Positions 1-10,876 of a stretch of 64,000 bases of DNA are shown one piece after another (position 1 is the stretch's first letter; every line of letters begins with the position of its first letter). Under the pieces are notes generated by a model. That model searched no databases and was not told the origin of the DNA. It saw nothing but the letters and a program-made list of their open reading frames with translations. Source of the DNA: Leidyana gryllorum EB-2025a. Its lineage: Eukaryota; Apicomplexa. The DNA lies in assembly GCA_048772705.1 (NCBI GenBank), contig JBLWGC010000230.1, positions 372,001 through 436,000 of the forward strand, given 5' to 3'. A program made the position numbers and the translations under genes.

Positions 1-465
1 ACGGCCACACCCATTAATTCACCAGACCCTCTTAGGAGTAATGAGCCACAAATTGCTGCCGGATCCTACACCAAACCTCAACCATCGTTTAATGAGGTCA
101 AGCCAACCGGATTGGTGGACACAGTAAAGGAGAAGTGCACGCCCCCAATTGCGGAACAGTATTGTGTGCTTTTCGAGCACTTTGTACACACGATCGCACA
201 CGTCCTGATGGGGATGATTAACGAGAGTGTGGTTGCCAGGAGCTTGTTATCGGTGACTCTGCCAATCATGCAACACATTCTGGTCCTCACTAAGAGCAAT
301 CCATGGTCACGGATTGTGGATGCAATGATGAGTCCCGAGTGGTCGATGCCTGGGGCAAGCTTCTTCGCGTCGGAGTTACCGCAGTTGTCAGCGGAGTTGG
401 ATCTGTGTGACAGCGATCTGACGGACGAGCCAGAATTTGAGGACACAGGAATGTATGATGTTTAG
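1..465 (+). CDS. Hypothetical protein, 3' end only
   Basis: A reading frame is open from the first base of the window to a TAG at 463-465, so the start lies outside. The visible 154 residues are Pro/Ser-rich at first. They then carry a helical stretch with hydrophobic runs (around FEHFVHTIAHVLMGMI and LLSVTLPIMQHILVL), and they end in an acidic tail rich in Asp and Glu. I recognise no domain. The next gene starts 46 nt downstream on the same strand, which fits the close head-to-tail packing of this region. The tail could instead be the last exon of a larger protein. Confidence 0.45.
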   Translation, partial: TATPINSPDPLRSNEPQIAAGSYTKPQPSFNEVKPTGLVDTVKEKCTPPIAEQYCVLFEHFVHTIAHVLMGMINESVVARSLLSVTLPIMQHILVLTKSNPWSRIVDAMMSPEWSMPGASFFASELPQLSAELDLCDSDLTDEPEFEDTGMYDV

Positions 466-511
466 CACGCATGCTGGCTGTCACACCCCACTCATATTTG
501 TATCATTCAAC

Positions 512-971
512 ATGTCGGACGACCTGGACATTACTTCTATTGCTGAGGTGGAGGATACCTACTGTTGTGGTATGATAACCCGGAAGAAGAGCAAAGCGCA
601 CACTCGGGAGGAATATCTGAACACTTTGTTCGTCAGAGACTCCGAAAGGCTATGGCCAGTTCCTCGAGTTTTTCTGCCGATATGGAAGGAGGCTGGAGAG
701 CTTCATGCGGTAAGTGAGGGTGAATAGGTCTAGGGTTTCATGTGTGGATGCACGACAGGTAATTCGAGTGAACGAGGATCAGATTCCGGACACTCCTTAT
801 GCTGACGGGGAGCAACCTGCAGGAGAAGTGATAGAGCCATTCTGTGTGCACAGAGGCAGCTTCCATCCCGTTGAAGAGAACTTCTACGAGCACCGTCAGC
901 AAATGGCCAGATACGATGCTCAGCAGCGCCGTCGGACGGCCCGAGCTTTGAGACATGCTATCAGACAATGA
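512..971 (+). CDS. Hypothetical small basic protein, two exons
   Basis: Exon 1 runs 512-709 and exon 2 759-971, joined by a 49-nt intron with GTAAGT donor and ACAG acceptor, giving 136 residues. The N-terminus is acidic (MSDDLDITSIAEVED) and the C-terminus is strongly basic and helical, ending in an Arg-rich segment (QQRRRTARALRHAIRQ). The central part has aromatic and Pro residues. I do not recognise a family. The ATG at 512 is the first in frame. It lies 46 nt after the preceding stop, and the VPS45 start follows 36 nt after its own stop, so all three may share a transcription unit. Confidence 0.5.
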
Positions 972-1007
972 CTCTGTTTAGTAGTTAGATATAACAAACC
1001 GATATCA

Positions 1008-3013
1008 ATGTTTGGCCCATCTCGCTTCTTTTCAGAAGGGAACGTGGGTGCCGGCTTGCTTCCCATAGTTTCTCAGGGTAGCTTGAGCAACTCTAATAAC
1101 CCTACCCCTCATCAAAGCTCAGTAAAATGTTCGTTGCTCCAATACGCTCGCGAGACACTCAAGGACGGCTTAGGGAACTACGCTTCGAACCACAAGATTC
1201 TGTATGTTGACAAGGAGACTCAGGGGATCCTAAGCTTGGCACTGAGCTTTTCTGAGCTCCTTGCCTACAACTTTCTCGATGTCGACAACATTGATACAAT
1301 GCCGGACGCTGGCAACGAGAGTCACACTACCGACTCTCTGCAGGCGGTGGTATTTGTGCGCCCAACTGATGCAAATATCAGTCGGTTGTGTGCAGTTCTG
1401 CACCGGCCTTACTTCCATGAACACCATTTAATATTCTGTAATGCTCTGTCAGAAGAGGATTTGGGTCGTCTGGCGCGAGCCGATGCCGAGAAGAAGACCG
1501 TTACGCGGGTTATGGAGCTGTATTTGGATTACTATATAATCCGTCCGCGTCTCTTCAGTCTGGAGGTTCCATCATGTGTGCGGCTGATGGCCGGAGACCG
1601 CACCTGTTGGCAGCCATTTGAAGACTGCATATTCCATCGCATCCTCGAAGGACTGTCGTCAGTGGTGCTGACGGCAGCCAAAGCTGCTGCACAGACTTCC
1701 TCAGCGGGTTCTCGCCAACTGATCCCCTCCATCAGAGTTTCTTCGAGTTCACAAATCGCCACTGTTCTCGGCATGCAGTTACTAAGCAAACTCAAAGGCT
1801 CGTGGCTCGAATTATTGAGAGATATGAAGAATGACCGTCCCGCCAGCCTCGAAAAGGGCAATACGGCGGTCGTTCTAATCCTCGACCGACGCGATGATAT
1901 GCTCACTCCTTTTGTCACTCCTTGGACCTATCAGGTGAGTTTACAGTAATTGTCCCAACTCGAGCTGATGTCTTCTCCCCTCCACAGGCAATGATCCAAG
2001 AGCACTTGGGGACCGATATGGGTAAAGTGAAGAGTCGGGACGATGCTGAGCCAGTCTCGCTGCTCGACGATTCCTTTCTCGAACAGTACGGCGATACCAT
2101 GTTCGGAGATGTACTGACTGCCGTCCAACAAGCGGCTCAGGAGCAACAACAGGGCGTCGGGGCCGGGAGTGGGAGTATGGAGATCGGGCGTCTGAAGGAG
2201 ATGTTGGATTCGTATCCTGAGCAGAAGAGGGCGACGGCTTTGGTAGCCAAACACGTTGATCTCGTGCATAGTTTGGCCCGCATTGTGGATCAGAAGCATT
2301 CGTACGATGTATCGGCTCTGGAGGCTCAATTAGTGGGTCAGCAACGAGTGAGTCCTGAGACAGTGATTCAGAAACCGCTTTCTTTCTCTCTCTCTCTCTG
2401 ACAGATTGGAACTGTCAGTCCGGCTGACATTCGGAGTGCGATGTGGGAGATCTTACAGCGTCGAGAGGTTCCAGTGTATGACAAGTATCGTTTGATTCTT
2501 CTTCACCGACTTCGTTTCGGAGCGGAGGGCGACCTGTTGGAGTGTTTGCGGGCGCACGGCGTGGACGAGGATAAAGTGCGTTTGATCACACTGATGGATG
2601 AGTTTGTTCGGAAGGTGAAGCCCGCTCGTGATTTGTTGAACCAACGGCGACTGTTGACATTGGCTCGCGACGTGATAACGCGGACGATGACGGGACGGAA
2701 TAACGAGATTTATGAGCATCGGTCACTGATAGGAGCTCTGTTGGAGCCGTTGAGCAAAGGTAGATTGGATGGCACAGTGTTTGGCGAAGTGACCGAGCTT
2801 GGAGTTCGTAATGGGGAAGAGAGTGGCGAGCGAGTGCAATGGGTGGTGATATTCGTATTAGGAGGTGTTACGATGAGCGAAGCGACTGAGGTTGAAGAGT
2901 TTCGGAAACACAATAGCAACGTGACTCTATACTTGGGGGGGACCGCTGTACAAAACTCGCGAGCCTTGCTGGCAGACACAGCTCAGCTGAGCAGCAGCAC
3001 CGAATTTGTTTAG
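1008..3013 (+). CDS. VPS45: Vps45-type Sec1/Munc18 (SM) protein
   Basis: Three exons (1008-1934, 1988-2347, 2405-3013) with 54- and 57-nt introns give 631 residues, slightly longer than usual for Vps45. The SM signature LDRRDD followed by TPWTYQ lies at residues 292-309, and the next exon continues AMIQEHLG, as in Vps45. The C-terminal part has VIFVLGGVTMSEA and the GGT turn typical of the Vps45/Vps33/Sly1 fold. SM proteins bind syntaxin-type SNAREs and promote SNARE-complex assembly. Vps45 acts in traffic between trans-Golgi and endosome. The N-terminus carries a short insert before the conserved ILYVDKET region. Neighbours on the same strand lie 36 nt upstream and 22 nt downstream. Confidence 0.87.
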
Positions 3014-3035
3014 TCTAGTCTTTGATGCGGTAGTG

Positions 3036-4635
3036 ATGACTGAGGGACCTGATGCTGGTGGCGAGCCGACAGCGATAGCGGCCTTGCCAATGACTGGGAC
3101 CCGGGAGCGCGGGGTTGCCCTCACGTGTTCCACCAGGCGGCCCCACAAAGACGGACGGAAAGATGGCCTGAGATTCTCTCACTTGACTAGCGAGATCGCG
3201 AACAAAACGGCAATGTTGCGAGCACACCAAGCATTTGCTCACTTCCCGATGAGTCCATCTCGTCAGGTTCCTCCTCACGGTAATGCGCGTGCCCGGCCTG
3301 AGCCCTTCAGCGCCCGAATAAACCGATGTCCTCGATTGATTGAGGATTTTCTGAGGTCCTCTCGGGAGGCTATGCCAGCTCCCGACCCTCCTCTGTCCGC
3401 TCCGCCAACTATAGGCAACATTGAGAGTTCGGGTACGACTGACCATTTTCGACGACCCCCCCCCATCTCCAACCGGAACAGGCAGCGAAGCTCAGGTCGA
3501 AGGTACCGGTGTGCCAGCGCCGGGGAGTGACGAAGCACAAGTAAGACCGATTCTGGGAGCGAATGCGAACGCGAACTGTTGTTCCTGATAGCCATCCGAA
3601 CCTGCTCCAAAGAAAAGCAGGTGGCAGATTCCACAAGGTGCTCACACCAAGTTCGACCGCGATGTCGTTCTCTACTACCTCAAGGCCCCTAGTGAGTACA
3701 CACAACGATTGCCTCTCTTTGCTGGATCAATCATTCACTCGGACTTTCCCCAGCGGCCTTTACTTTGTTACTGGTCGTCTCAGCCAGAAACGTGCTGGGA
3801 CCCGGAGGATCGAGTGATACTGTGGAAATCGCACCGGCCGGGCCAATCCTCCGATCATCTCCACCGTCAATACCACGACTGGACCGACAACTTAATTACG
3901 AATCAGAACCGCCAGATGTCAATGTTTCCGCTTGGCCTATCTCAGTACAAAAGGCGTTGCGCGTAAGCATAGAACTGATACGTGCAGAACAGATCCGAGC
4001 CAATACGTATGACAGAATTATACAGCCTCGGACGCGGGACCTTGTTTGTTGACATACTTACCTCCCATCGTGGTGTGTGCTACGTTTGGTATTCCTGGGT
4101 CGAGACATCCCCAGGCCCCGCCCTTCGAATACGTCATTGGACGCAGCCATCAGCAGTGAGCTCCCCCAATCTTTGATACGTCGGCTGAACAATCTGTACA
4201 TTTCTCCACCTCCCACTTCCCCCCGTTACCCAGCAACTTCCTTTCCTGCAGGCTGGATAAAGTGCCAGCAGATGCGCGGCGATGGTTCAGTCGGCGACAT
4301 TGTGTGATTCAGGCACATCCTGGGAGGCAGGGCGATGTGTACTTCATGTTACGGGACCTGCAGTCTGCTAATGGAACTTTCCTGAACGGGCGGTGAGAGA
4401 GTTGACTTGCGACAGGTCTGTCTGCATGAGTGTGTGTATGACCTGTAGGCCAGTGGCGCAGGGTGCCAGCATCCCTCTGCACGATGGCGACCTCATCGGA
4501 GTCTCCATGACGGACAGTGGCGGTTTTATGGTTGGGTTTCGATTTATGGTTCACGCTTTTGCGGAACGCGTCTGGTTGGGAGACGCAGGCACAGCTACAG
4601 CGTGGCAGCATCAATCAGAGAATAAGGTGCGCTAG
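3036..4635 (+). CDS. FHA-domain protein, multi-exon, exon map partly uncertain
   Basis: The 3' half is clear. Exon 4252-4392 encodes the FHA core: SRRHCVI, then LRDLQSANGTFLNG. The preceding exon ends in YVIGRS at 4155, and exon 4449-4635 supplies LHDGDLIGV and the tail. This is a forkhead-associated domain, which binds phosphothreonine peptides, with the GR, SRRH, SANGT and NG residues in place. Introns 4156-4251 and 4393-4448 are GT-AG. Upstream, plausible coding segments in changing frames are joined by candidate introns at 3541-3627, 3692-3753 and 3963-3987; the last would be only 25 nt. A join near 3354-3413 is unresolved, so the N-terminal half (disordered, Pro/Arg-rich) and the start at 3036 are tentative. 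Confidence 0.6.
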
Positions 4636-4648
4636 AGCAAAAACATAA

Positions 4649-6025
4649 ATGGTAGCTGCTTGCCCAAGCACGTGCCGTGCTAAGGGCTGTGTTGAGAAAA
4701 AGGCGGAAACCACCCTACGACTACTCGATGACCTGGAAGCGCGCGTGTACGACCTCCAGTTGCCCAGCACGCCGCCGCCTCCTCCCCGATGTATGGCGGC
4801 ACCCCCACCGGGAGGCGAGGCTGCTGCGGCTGCCTTACTCACAAACAACAACCACCACCCCCCCAACCCTGAGTCTCTTGTTGTCCCCTCTATATCTCCT
4901 TCAGCAACAGCGCCTCCTATCGCGCCAATCAGTCCGATCAAACTACGAACACCAATGGTCATATTGGCGATCCTGATCTGCGGCTTCCTCTTCACTTCGG
5001 TGCGGTACATTGTATGGCGACTGGGACAAAATCGCAAGCAGCGGAGGTTTGAGAAGTTTCTACAGACCTCCGACCTGCAAGAGCTACTGCCCAAATCCAA
5101 AGGCGCCCGGGCCTCGCGAGAGCGACCCAAACGAAAAGGGGGTGGAGGTCTCAATGTTGAGATTCAAGAACGACGCCAGTCCCCTACTTTGATTGATCGA
5201 GTTCATTTTCTAATGCTCACAGTTATCTTGACGGTGCTGTCTTATATTGGTGCGCTTCGCTCACGGCTCAAAGCGCGACTGAGACAATTCTCTGCTGTAT
5301 GGCGACAATCCTTTCCCGGATCTATACCGTCCTCGTCTTCTATTGCAGCGGACAACAAGGCGCGGTTTGCCGCCGAATTGTCTCGCTCATCCACCATCGA
5401 CACCGTAGCGCGGCCAACAGCCTTGGCGGCGGCTCGAGTGACCGCCCTACACTTGCCTCCCATACCGCCAGTGGCGCCAGCCAACACCCGACCGCATCGG
5501 GTGGCTTCTTCTGTCGTGGGTGTGCGTATTTCTGACCACGCAACTGCCACGCCGGAAGAAAGGGGCAGTGAGCGTACTGCGATTGGTGTGCAGACGACGA
5601 CGACTGATACGACAACACACACGTGTGTGGGATTACAGATTCAACCAAAGCTGTGTGTCGCGCAAGTGCAGACCGCGGCTGAAGACTATTGTTCTTCTAC
5701 AGCTGAGACTCAAACTGACGGCGTTGGCTCTCGCGGCGTCGGCACACAGACTCAGCCTGTGCTGCACAGCGTGGCAGTACAGACATCAAAACTGACTCCA
5801 GCATTTAAAAGGGTTGTGGCTGTGTCGGTCAATAACAGCGCTCCAGCCATGGGAGAGGTCGGAATCCAGACGGCGATTGTTACACCGGAGGAAGCATTGC
5901 TTCATGCTGATCCAGTGCCACTGCTCTTGCACCCGACCATTGAGGAAGATTGGCCACCTGATTCGGCACGGATGGAAGAATTGGGTCCTCCGCCTGGTTT
6001 TGAGCACATTATGGACGCTGGTTAG
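4649..6025 (+). CDS. Two-TM protein with repeated QT (LC8-like) motifs
   Basis: A single exon of 458 residues starts only 13 nt after the FHA gene stop. Residues 1-100 are Pro/Ala-rich. Hydrophobic segments at about 102-123 and 187-204 look like membrane spans, with a Lys/Arg-rich stretch between them. The C-terminal half contains a spaced series of short motifs: GVQT (313-316), QVQT (339-342), TQTD (354-357), GTQT (365-368), AVQT (376-379) and GIQT (405-408). The form [T/V/I]-Q-T, sometimes followed by Asp, resembles the dynein light chain LC8 recognition motif, which often occurs in arrays in disordered regions. A role as a membrane anchor that recruits a dimeric hub protein is inference; no catalytic domain is visible. 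Confidence 0.65.
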   Translation: MVAACPSTCRAKGCVEKKAETTLRLLDDLEARVYDLQLPSTPPPPPRCMAAPPPGGEAAAAALLTNNNHHPPNPESLVVPSISPSATAPPIAPISPIKLRTPMVILAILICGFLFTSVRYIVWRLGQNRKQRRFEKFLQTSDLQELLPKSKGARASRERPKRKGGGGLNVEIQERRQSPTLIDRVHFLMLTVILTVLSYIGALRSRLKARLRQFSAVWRQSFPGSIPSSSSIAADNKARFAAELSRSSTIDTVARPTALAAARVTALHLPPIPPVAPANTRPHRVASSVVGVRISDHATATPEERGSERTAIGVQTTTTDTTTHTCVGLQIQPKLCVAQVQTAAEDYCSSTAETQTDGVGSRGVGTQTQPVLHSVAVQTSKLTPAFKRVVAVSVNNSAPAMGEVGIQTAIVTPEEALLHADPVPLLLHPTIEEDWPPDSARMEELGPPPGFEHIMDAG

Positions 6026-6084
6026 CAACCGTCACTACACATAAATCCACAGATCTCTATCGATATATAAATATACAATACAAA

Positions 6085-7827
6085 CTAACTAGAGAGGTTT
6101 GATAGCAATGCAATCAAACCGTCGGCGGACTGCATCATTTGTCCTTGAGGAACACAGGCTTTTAAGGTCTGTATGTGGGTCATGCACGCCCGCTTGTACA
6201 ATTCTTCGTACTCTGTGTCGCAAACTCTCTTCAGCAGGCGCAGCCATTCCTCACAAGAGCAGCTGCGCCACCACGAATTTTGTAGTTCAAGGGGCCAGTC
6301 CAACGGACCCTTAGCATTAGCATTTTTCGCCAACGCCTCCCGCTCAGCGATGCTCAATGTTGATCGCCGCTCTTCTTCCATCAAAGCAACCTCTCCGACA
6401 CCCAACGCGTCACTCAAAAGCATGGCATTCACCGCTTGCTCGGACCCAAGCGGGACACAGATCATTGGTACACCTCCGTATGCGAAAGATTCCACACAAC
6501 TGTTCCATCCACCATGTGTGATAAACACACGGATAGCTGGATGGCCTAACACAGCTCTCTGGTCCACCCAAGACGCCACCCGGGCTCGGTTGTGCACCCG
6601 CCGCTTGAATTCGTCAGTGACTACCCCCTTCGACTCCAGACGATAGGCCCACAAGAACCGCCGACCCGAAATCTCCAAAGCTCCGGCCATAGCCTTCAAG
6701 GCTTCGGGGCTGATATCGTAGAGGGTTCCAAGGGCAATGTAGATCACTGATTTCGGCGGCTGTTCGTCCAGCCAGGCCATCAGAGCGTCCTGTTCGCGCG
6801 CTGGTTGTGGTGGCTGCATCATACACAACGGAGCAATGGGGAAGAATTTGATGGGGGGCAGAACCACACCGTCCCGCTCTTCCACCCTCTTCTGCAGATC
6901 TCTGTTTACGGCTTCAGTCAGGTTGCGCCCGTATGGCAAGACGGTGGGTAGATCATTCGACACGGTGGCAATTGAACGTGCAACGATACCCATCAGATCG
7001 CTGCCCGCCAATACCGGATCGTACTCTCCAGAGTTCAACATGGCCCACATCATTTTAATGCGTGCCTCACGGTAGAACCCGGGGATGGGAGCGGTGCCTT
7101 TATCGTCCCACATAGCGCGCTTATATTCTTCTTTCCACAACAAGGAGAATACCATAGCGTGACTCGGATTGAATAAAACACGAGGAATACTCAGCACCTC
7201 ATCAGCGTACTGTTGAGCGTATACTGCAAACATGTCATGGATAAGCGCGCAAGGCCTCGGCCATCCCAATTCTTCGTTGGTGTGACGAAGAGCCTCAATA
7301 AGGTGTCCTTGTAACTCCTCCCGCCGAGTGAGCATGGCGGCCATGTTCACAGGATGCACGTCTGGGCCTTCCAGGACGATTCTTACGAAATGCAGATAAG
7401 GATGAGCCTTAGGTGGCGGGCTACCCTTAGCTTCGGTCGCCCTCACAGGAGAGATGAAAGTTATGCGTAGGTTACACAGGTAAGCAGCCGAGCGAGAGAG
7501 CAGCAACTGTACAAGATTCACGACTGGAGTGTAATGCCCAACACCCAGAGCATTTGCCACCAGGATGTGGATTCCGCGAGATTCCGCAGTTGCTGTAGGA
7601 GGAGCGGACAGCTCCTCGAACGATGACGCAACGTCGTATCCTTTACCCTGTGGCTTGCCAGTCGGGACTGGATGACTCGCCTTCTTTGGTGAGGTCACTA
7701 TTGTCATTGATGAGGTCGAGGTCGAGGCGGACGCAGAGCTCGCAGCCACAGATCGTTGATTCATCTTGGGCGTGTGAGCCGGTCCAAAGCATGAGGGGCA
7801 GTGTTCACAACCATTGTTGGAAGTCAT
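6085..7827 (-). CDS. UDP-glycosyltransferase (GT1 family)
   Basis: A single exon of 580 residues with ATG at 7827. The first 85 residues are Ser/Thr-rich, and no signal peptide or C-terminal membrane anchor is visible, so the enzyme is probably soluble. The N-terminal domain begins IHILVANALGVGHYTP; His98 sits where GT1 enzymes place the catalytic base (GHxxP). The sugar-nucleotide-binding signature spans about 419-465: WVDQRAVLGHP, then FITHGGWNSCVE, and SEQAVNA. Such enzymes transfer a sugar from a UDP-sugar to small lipophilic acceptors or sterols; the acceptor cannot be told from sequence. Its stop faces the preceding + gene across 59 nt, and its start is 116 nt from the divergent EF-hand gene. 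Confidence 0.82.
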   Translation of the reverse strand: MTSNNGCEHCPSCFGPAHTPKMNQRSVAASSASASTSTSSMTIVTSPKKASHPVPTGKPQGKGYDVASSFEELSAPPTATAESRGIHILVANALGVGHYTPVVNLVQLLLSRSAAYLCNLRITFISPVRATEAKGSPPPKAHPYLHFVRIVLEGPDVHPVNMAAMLTRREELQGHLIEALRHTNEELGWPRPCALIHDMFAVYAQQYADEVLSIPRVLFNPSHAMVFSLLWKEEYKRAMWDDKGTAPIPGFYREARIKMMWAMLNSGEYDPVLAGSDLMGIVARSIATVSNDLPTVLPYGRNLTEAVNRDLQKRVEERDGVVLPPIKFFPIAPLCMMQPPQPAREQDALMAWLDEQPPKSVIYIALGTLYDISPEALKAMAGALEISGRRFLWAYRLESKGVVTDEFKRRVHNRARVASWVDQRAVLGHPAIRVFITHGGWNSCVESFAYGGVPMICVPLGSEQAVNAMLLSDALGVGEVALMEEERRSTLSIAEREALAKNANAKGPLDWPLELQNSWWRSCSCEEWLRLLKRVCDTEYEELYKRACMTHIQTLKACVPQGQMMQSADGLIALLSNLSS

Positions 7828-7943
7828 TGTAGGGGAAGCTATGTACTACTACTGAGTCAATGGAAGTCAATTAGATGTTGCGCTGCAATTAGTCGATTCT
7901 AGCTTCTGTGTAGGGAGACTGTGTCTCCACACACGTGTGCGAC

Positions 7944-8438
7944 ATGGACGAACAAACCCCACTGACCATCGAGAAGGACTACCCCGAAACCTACGTCGAA
8001 GCTCGAGAGTGCTTTCAATTATTCGATGAGGACCACGATGGCTTTGTCACGGCCAAACAGCTAGGCCACATGTTAAGAAGTATGGGACAGTTCTACACTT
8101 GGTCCGAGATAGAGGATTTGGAGAAAGGTAGGCAGAAAGCAATCACTCAATGGTCTGTGTTTCCAGAGTTTGAGGACCGGCCTCGCATAGATTTCAGTAC
8201 CTTCCTACATGTTTTGGAGCGTCGCTTCGCTGAAGTCCCTGATGGTTTTGTGCTGAAAGAGTGCTTCAAAGTTCTGGACAAGGATCGACGGCAGAGAGTC
8301 AACGTTGAATTCCTGAAGCACGTAGTCACAAGCATTGGCGACAAACTGAGTCTAGACGATTGGAAGGCCTCTTTGAGAATATGCGGGATCGATCCCAAGG
8401 CGGTGGAGCTCACTGAGGAGGAATTTGTTCAACTGTAG
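7944..8438 (+). CDS. EF-hand protein, calmodulin / myosin light chain-like
   Basis: Exons 7944-8127 and 8167-8438, with a 39-nt intron, give 151 residues. The first hand has a good loop at residues 28-39 (DEDHDGFVTAKQ) but ends in Gln where calmodulin has Glu. A second hand around LDKDRRQRVNVE has lost the central acidic residues and Gly. One intact and one decayed pair of hands in a protein of this size is typical of myosin light chains and calmodulin-like regulators rather than true calmodulin. An alternative end exists: a GT at 8435 and AG at 8477 would add an exon to 8541 (171 residues). The first real ATG is at 7944, just after an ACACACGTGTG palindrome. Confidence 0.74.
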   Translation: MDEQTPLTIEKDYPETYVEARECFQLFDEDHDGFVTAKQLGHMLRSMGQFYTWSEIEDLEKGRQKAITQWSVFPEFEDRPRIDFSTFLHVLERRFAEVPDGFVLKECFKVLDKDRRQRVNVEFLKHVVTSIGDKLSLDDWKASLRICGIDPKAVELTEEEFVQL

Positions 8439-8630
8439 GTCCCATATCACTTTTATGCCCGAACGATTGCTTTACAGCTGCTTGGGGGCGCACAGGATCG
8501 TCAAATCGCCAAAAGTGCTGCGCCGTCTAGGGCAGCATTGAAGATCCATTAGTTGTTTAGACGGAAGAGGGTGCATGACCGGTCGTAGACCCTGGAAGTG
8601 GATACATCGTTGGCCAGTAAAATTGCTTAC

Positions 8631-9787
8631 TTACTTCCGGGAGAAGTCCTTGAAGGTTTCAAAATCGTCGCAGTCGGGATTTCTGATGCGCCACACAACC
8701 TCAGCCACCTCGCATACCAAAGCGGGCTCATTCCGGCCATGGACCAGATTCACTTTCGTCTCGTCGAAATTCTCCGGTTTGTACTTGTCGGGTTTGATGG
8801 TTTTATTCTTCTTGGCAAAGTGGGACCATTTGAGCATTGGATAAGACGTATGGCTCGGTTTGATCTGGCACCAGGGGGCGTCTGTGGAACATTCATTATA
8901 TGGCACATCGTGTCGAAGGTCACACTCACCAGTCTCAAAGTGGATCCGATCTTCTGGTACACTACGAATTGCGGCGAAAGAATTGTCTGTCTTCATTGAA
9001 CAACCATTGATGCCAATATCCAGTCCCATTTTGATGGCTTCGTCAGCGTCCTCAACGCTTCCGTCGAAAGAATGTACGACTCCCCCAGCTTTCAGTACAT
9101 CGGGGTTGCGTTCAAGCGTAGCTGCGGCAGACTATAGGGACTGTCTCACTTGGCTTACGGTAAAAGAGATCGCTGGCCTCTCTGTTATGTAGAAAGAGAG
9201 GCAACCCGAGATGTGCAGCGAGTTTGACTTGCGGCTCGAAGAATCGCTCTTGGACGTCGAAAGGGCAGAAGCTCGTCCGAGCTCTATCAAGCCCAAACTC
9301 TCCATAGGCTTTGACGATGTCAAGGTTCGACTGAATCACCGAACGGACATCATCGAGCAAGGCATCAGGTGAAGTTGCGTTGAGAAAGTCCTGGGATGGG
9401 GTAGAGGTCACAGGTTGCCTTGGTGGTTACCTGCGAATTTGTTGGATGAATTCCCACCGTACAGAACAGTGAGTTTGGGAATTTCTCAGCGTAACCCCTG
9501 ATGAGTTCGATCGTCTGTCTGGACTCTCTGAGGGAGACTCCGGTGCAAAGAATCTTGGTGACCCCACTGTCGATAGAAGTCTGAATAACTCTTTCTAAGT
9601 CTGGGTCGTGTTTGCGCTTTCCATTATATCGTCCCTGCGGGGAGCCAATTACGGAATTGGTCACTCAATTTGGCTATTGAACCTACCAGGTACTGCGAAT
9701 ACAGGTTCGTGTATGGGTATATATGTGTCAAGTAGTTACCATTTTGTCAGTAAGGTTGAAAGCGATGTCCGCATAGTGCATATCCAT
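8631..9787 (-). CDS. TatD-family deoxyribonuclease (TATDN1-like)
   Basis: Five exons (9740-9787, 9431-9634, 9159-9390, 8930-9121, 8631-8881) with introns of 105, 40, 37 and 48 nt give 308 residues. All joins restore TatD motifs: DIAFNLTD at the N-terminus, VGIHPTNSQ, GEFGLD at 114-119, FLHNREA with His152, VVHSFDG with His178, and ETDAPW with Asp226. These acidic and His residues bind the metal ions of the amidohydrolase-type barrel. Members are 3'-5' DNA exonucleases with roles in DNA repair or apoptotic DNA degradation. The ATG lies only 18 nt beyond the stop of the MATH-protein gene upstream on the same strand. Confidence 0.9.
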
Positions 9788-9805
9788 GGTCCCGTAAAAT
9801 TAATT

Positions 9806-10858
9806 TCAGCGTTCTCGAGTGGGCGTGATCGGGGTGGAACCATATGAGGGGTGGGCAGAGGGAGGAGAGAATGTTGGTGCTCGGGACAGAATCTGAGGTC
9901 TACTATTGGCTGCTCCCCCACAGCTTCTTTTCTGCTGTAAGAGCCACGATTGCGGGATAGCAGGCTGAGTTCGCAATACAGAATTGCGACCTGTTTCGCC
10001 AAGGAAGATCCGGCTACCCTCAGCAGACTTTAACCTCCGCGGTAGGGCTACAGTCGCGTCACTGCTGGGGTTTCCATCTAACTTGATGTCTTGAACATCT
10101 TCCAGAGAAGTCACTAAGCTGGCAAAGATATGAACTTCGCAGAGCAACCACAGGGCGTGACCGTCGACCAAACATCTGTCAATGACATCTTGATTATCTA
10201 TGAGATCATAGAACCCAAAATTCCGTATGGCTTCACCTAAGAGTCACATCACCATGTCAGGCCCGCTTCTCAAAAAGTCCACTTACTCTTCTCAAACTTG
10301 TGCATCTCAATTCCACCCGCTGTCTCTTCAACCGGCTGCCCGTTCTCGTCGAGCGCAGCGAAGTTGAAGCTGAAAAATACATCTCCCTTGATCGCGCGAT
10401 CCGTATGTAGGAACAAAGACACCTTCCCCCTGTGCTCCACTCGATCTTCAAACGGGTACAGTCTCAACCACCATTGGCCCCCAGACACATCAACATAAAT
10501 GGGCGACGTGATAACATCACCCTCCGGGGGAATCCCTACAAGGCCACACAATGTTCAGCACTTGCAGATCACAATCTACTGTACCTTTGTCCTTGGCCAT
10601 CGCTCGCATTCGGTGGAAGTTGTTAACTTTCCAATTGAATATAACAGTGTCGTACTCCACGTCCGTTTGACAAGCTATTTCCATTGCCGACCGGCATTGA
10701 CCGGCCGATTGAAGTTGATGGTGAGCCAATTTACGAGCTCGGACGGGCACAATCAATGAAGGCGTAGAGTGATCTTGGGTTGAGGGGTCGGATGATAAGA
10801 CATCGTCAGGCGTGTCCACTCCTTTGTCGGGGCTTGTCCCCACTTCACCACCTAGCAT
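9806..10858 (-). CDS. MATH-domain protein
   Basis: Exons 10585-10858, 10287-10535 and 9806-10236, with 49- and 50-nt introns, give 317 residues. The MATH (TRAF-like) domain starts at [13 protein letters not shown] and continues with [26 protein letters not shown] and FGFYDLID before a short helical-to-disordered tail rich in Ser and Pro. MATH domains bind short peptides on partner proteins and often recruit substrates to ubiquitin ligases or proteases; no BTB, RING or protease domain follows here. The first 70 residues are disordered. Its ATG is 18 nt from the divergent BUD31 ATG, and its stop is 18 nt from the TatD ATG, an extreme packing. An internal Met before EIACQ is an alternative start. 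Confidence 0.75.
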
Positions 10859-10876
10859 GAAAAAAATTATCCCATC

